A stretch of DNA of 64,000 nt, taken from positions 40,969,187 to 41,033,186 of the forward strand of contig NC_088301.1 in the NCBI RefSeq assembly GCF_032854445.1. The letters are read 5' to 3'. Each line of letters begins with the position of its first letter. Position 1 is the first letter of the stretch. The position numbers and the translations under genes are program-made. This DNA comes from Liolophura sinensis (Eukaryota > Mollusca > Polyplacophora > Chitonida > Chitonidae). Positions 60,901 through 64,000 of the stretch are shown here, piece after piece. The notes under the pieces were generated by a model that had not been told where the DNA came from, did no database searches, and saw nothing but the letters and a program-made list of their open reading frames with translations.

Positions 60901-63209
60901 GGCTGCATGGAGAATTTATTTAATACCATACTGGGCTACATAAAATATTTTTGGGTTAAAGTTCAGTCTTCCTAATTTACATTAGTTCCTGAGTAAGTTT
61001 GTAGTAAAGTAAGTTTTTGTGAATTGTTTAGGGAGGGGTCAATAAGATGTATCATGGCATAACGAATTTCGACCCGACCCTTCCCATGGTGCACCTGGAG
61101 ATGGATCCTGGAGACACAGTTTTCTTTCATCCTCTTCTGATTCATGGATCTGGAACAAACAGGACGGATAGTTTCAGAAAGGTCTGTTCTAGAGGTTGCA
61201 TAGATTTCTTCAGCCAGTAACGTTTTGGTGTTGTGTGCATGTATATTTTAGCCCGTCTCTGTAGCTTATTTTGTATCCTGAGCGTCGGCAATGTTACACA
61301 AAATCTTAGGGGTGGTATCTTAAAAAGTATTGCTGGAGATTAGGGGTTGCACACATGTGGAGCACAATAACACAAGGGGGATATTCCATCATTGATTCGG
61401 TGTGTACGTATGAGATACCGTAAATTACAGAAATCCCGACTTAGTGTACTGGGTATTGTTTATTAGAATCAATGTTAACCAAAATGTTAGCGATGGTATC
61501 TCAAGAAGTACTGCATGTTTTGAGCTCATGATTTGCACACATGTAGAGCACCAGGGGGATATCACATGCATCCTTGATTCGGTGTGTACATATTAAATAC
61601 CGTATGTTACCAAATTTCTTACTTAGTTTTTGTGTGGAATTCATGTTAAATAAATGCTAGGGGTGGTACCTTAAAAAGTACTGTATTTATTGAGCTCAGG
61701 GTTTGCACACATGTAGAGCACAATGACATGAAGGGATTATTCCCTGTAATTATTATTACACTGTGTGTGTATATTAAATACCATAAATTACTGAATTCTT
61801 GACTTAACATATTGTGTGTTAGAATACACAATACAAAGTTGTGCATAACTTTGGGTGGTATCTCAATATCATGCATATAAAGCATAATGACAAAAATGGG
61901 AAGTTCCATCACTGATGCTCTGTGGGCATATTAATTACCTTAAATTACCAAATTAACGATTTCAGTACTTTATGTATTGAACTTATGCATTCGTATGCCC
62001 CTTTGGCCTTGCTGTCAAATATAAATTTATATTCTATGGATATTTGTTTCCACTCTGCATTTCCTTAGATTTCTGCATATGAATATGGGAATATGGGAAT
62101 ACGGAAGATAATCTTAAAATTGTCTGGAATTTTTTAGGGTTCATTTACACTAGCTGTGTTTGTTTTGTAGGCTATTTCTTGCCACTATGCGAGTACAGAC
62201 TGCCATTTCATTGATATTGCCGGAACATCTCAAGAGAACTTGGCTGAGGAAGTAATAGACTTGGCAGTTAAGCGCACAGGCTTGCCTCGAGAGGACATAC
62301 AATTTAAGGTAATAATCATGTAGCTTCTTCATGGTTTGTTCAGTCACATCCAAGTGAACAGTATTGTTCTATTCCACTTGATTGATAAGGTATTCCTATT
62401 CCTGTGCAGGGACAACTCCAGTCCAAACTGAATTCGCTGAGAATCTCTTACAATGGAGGGGTCTCCGTGGCTCAGTTGGCTAGTGCGCTAGCGCAGCGTA
62501 ATGACCCAGGAGTCTCTCACCAATGCGGTCGCTGTGAGTTCAAGCCCAGCTCATGCTGGCTTCCTCTCCGGTCGAAAGTGGGAAGGTCTGCAAGCAACCT
62601 GCAGATGGTCATGTGTTTCCCCCGGGCTCTGCCCGGTTTCCTCCCACCATAATGCTTGCCGCCATCGTATAAGTGAAATATTCTTGAGTACAGCGTAAAA
62701 CACCAATCAAATAAATAAATTTTATAATGCAGAACTTCATTAGTAATACATGATGTTGCAAATACACGGTAGAACTAGAACAGAACAAAATTCTGGGCTG
62801 TCACAAAAGTCTGAGATTTTGTAGTATAGGCATAAATTCTTTGCGTTTGTTTATGACTCGAGCAACCTGATCAGACCCCATCTGCTGAGAAGTACTGATG
62901 CATACTTGAAACTGCTATTTAGTTTATTGCTATGAGCTGATTATGAAGATACTCTCTCTTTGGTGATACCAGAGTTATTTGATAGGCTGTGGTAAAACTT
63001 CAAGGCCTGCCCTTAGTTTAGTCAAACTCAAGTCTTCACTTATGGTATCATTCTTGAATTTGAAGTTCAACACTAATTTACATGATTGATATGAAAGACA
63101 TCTCTTAATATTAAGATAATTTTCATTACCTCTGCAATTTTAATAGGACATTTGGACTCTGAAATCCCGCTGTGTGAAGGGGGAGCAGAACCATTTGCAA
63201 GGATATTAG
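57920..63209 (+). CDS. PHYH: PHYH, phytanoyl-CoA 2-hydroxylase (peroxisomal), lacking exon 1
   Basis: PHYH is an Fe(II)/2-oxoglutarate dioxygenase that 2-hydroxylates phytanoyl-CoA, the first step of peroxisomal alpha-oxidation. Exons: 57920 (or 57934)-58103, 59055-59223, 59632-59713, 60115-60296, 61032-61181, 62171-62308, 63147-63209 (stop TAG). All are in phase. Matches to the family: [94 protein letters not shown] and [11 protein letters not shown]. The metal ligands are His and Asp of HQD plus the His of LLIHGSG; the Arg of FRK should bind 2-oxoglutarate. The last exon ([14 protein letters not shown]) matches the human end. An in-frame TAA precedes the first exon without any ATG, so an upstream exon, expected to carry the PTS2 signal, must exist. 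Confidence 0.95.
58722..58962 (+). mobile_element. tRNA-derived SINE, family I, diverged
   Basis: It retains ACCAATGCGGTCGCTGTGAG in the head and GGCATAAAACACCAATAAT with AAAT repeats in the tail. The 5' head is degraded. It lies in the PHYH intron 58104-59054. Confidence 0.82.
60579..60846 (+). mobile_element. tRNA-derived SINE, family I, full-length
   Basis: Head GGCCTCTGTGACTCAGTTGG (A-box-like) and GTGAGTTCAAGTCC (B-box-like), conserved body GGGCTCTGCCCGG, and tail ATTCTTGAGTATGGC ending in AAATA repeats. It lies in the PHYH intron 60297-61031. Two shadow open frames cover it. Confidence 0.9.
61265..61970 (+). repeat. Tandem repeat of ~180 bp in a PHYH intron, about 3.7 copies
   Basis: The landmark GGGGTGGTATCTTAAAAAGT or a variant recurs at 61309, 61490, 61660 and 61852 (periods 181, 170, 192). 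It is each time followed by TTTGCACACATGTAGAGCAC-like sequence and a TAAATACCGTAAATTAC-like end. Copies diverge substantially. It lies in the intron 61182-62170. Confidence 0.9.
62457..62721 (+). mobile_element. tRNA-derived SINE, family I, full-length
   Basis: Close relative of the copy at 60579: head GTCTCCGTGGCTCAGTTGG, body CCGGGCTCTGCCCGG, tail GAGTACAGCGTAAAACACCA and AAAT repeats. It lies in the last PHYH intron. Confidence 0.9.
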
Positions 63210-64000
63210 TCACTACTATCCCATGTTCCAACAGACGTGCCTGCAAGAAACAGGGTGGCCTGCTTTCAGACTGACACGTGCATTGTTTGCCAGTAAGACA
63301 ATCATTCCTGTGCAATCCCAATGAGAGAAATGACTTGAAACAAAGTCTGCTACAACAAAATGCCTTCATGGGCAAGGAGTAATCAGTATTTAGTCACATA
63401 CTTTTGCCAGAGAAGAGTCTGTTATAAATATTAAATTAAGAGAAAGCTGAATAAGTTAAATAAAACAATTTCTCAGTCAATTAAATGTGCAAATATAGCT
63501 TTATGGAAATTCATTTACAATTAGGTGTTTCAGGAAAAAGGTTTTTATATCCCATCATTTTCTGTGTACTCCAGTGTCATAAAAAGGAACTAAAACCTCA
63601 TGCCTCAACGAAATCACAAAAATTTAGGCGTTGTATTACAAGATCATAAGATTGTAAAGTGGAGTTGATACGTGTAATTTCATCATCTGTACTGACCCAA
63701 ACTTGTGATTGTTAATATGTGTGCAGACCAACAGTAATCATACTGCTGTAGGTCACAAGTCCTTGGCAGGTGAGTTTGGGTGATATGTTTTTTTTTTTTT
63801 GGTTTTTTTTTAAACCCGCGTCAGGTGAGATGAGGTGGATATCTTGGGCCCATGCCTGGAGGCCTTCACCAGTAAGTGTCACCTAGGTCATCCGTTGAAA
63901 TCTCATAGGATGTCCACACATATCTTCAGTCAAATATTCTTTTTAAATCTCTGTGATCATGTGACCTAAAGTCTGCCTCTGTCTTTTAAGGTAGACACCT
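63210..64000 (+). other. PHYH 3' UTR and right-hand flank
   Basis: AATAAA at 63459-63464 is a good poly(A) candidate, 250 bases past the stop. Beyond it are a T-rich run (63788-63811) and sequence without recognisable genes. Confidence 0.55.

Overview
This window is animal nuclear DNA: AT-rich, intron-dense, with GT-AG introns, (TA)n runs, SINEs and MITEs, and one 200-base assembly gap (33337-33536). Two repeat families resemble SINEs I associate with molluscs and relatives (a tail reading 'GAGTACGGCGTAAAACACCA' with AAAT repeats, and a family ending 'CCCCAAGCACTCACT'), so a lophotrochozoan, probably a mollusc, is my inference. No operons, prokaryotic or viral genes were seen.

Four protein genes and one tRNA were reconstructed by joining exons with matching splice phases. 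(1) 1428-15398 (+): the 3' part of APPL1 (end of BAR, PH and PTB domains, conserved C-terminus); the gene runs off the left edge. (2) 42148-18972 (-): a giant WD40-repeat gene of about 34 coding exons (about 1,440 codons), with propellers at the N-terminal side and a long charged, low-complexity C-terminal half. One exon, next to the assembly gap, carries an in-frame TGA. (3) 44569-52616 (+): complete CLN3 (battenin), 15 exons, 442 residues. (4) tRNA-Val(AAC), minus strand, 54898-54970. (5) 57920-63209 (+): PHYH, the peroxisomal phytanoyl-CoA hydroxylase, complete to its stop but without its first exon. APPL1 and the WD40 gene converge. The WD40 gene and CLN3 diverge from a region of about 1.5 kb. 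CLN3 and PHYH are in tandem. Nothing suggests that the neighbours act together.

The introns hold the most unusual material. APPL1 has a 38-39 bp minisatellite grown from its own exon end and 5' splice site (12606-12900), so the real donor is followed by about six decoys. Further on, an exon ends at an apparent GC donor, and its intron contains a 32-bp minisatellite whose unit resembles a 3' splice site (14063-14508). The WD40 gene contains a 41-bp array (35095-35705) and a 132-bp inverted duplication of an exon end plus donor (36046-36177 with 37552-37683) that brackets three exons summing to a multiple of three. A TTAA-bounded element of 1.2-1.4 kb occurs twice, several MITE families recur, and the last PHYH intron but one carries a tandem repeat of about 180 bp.
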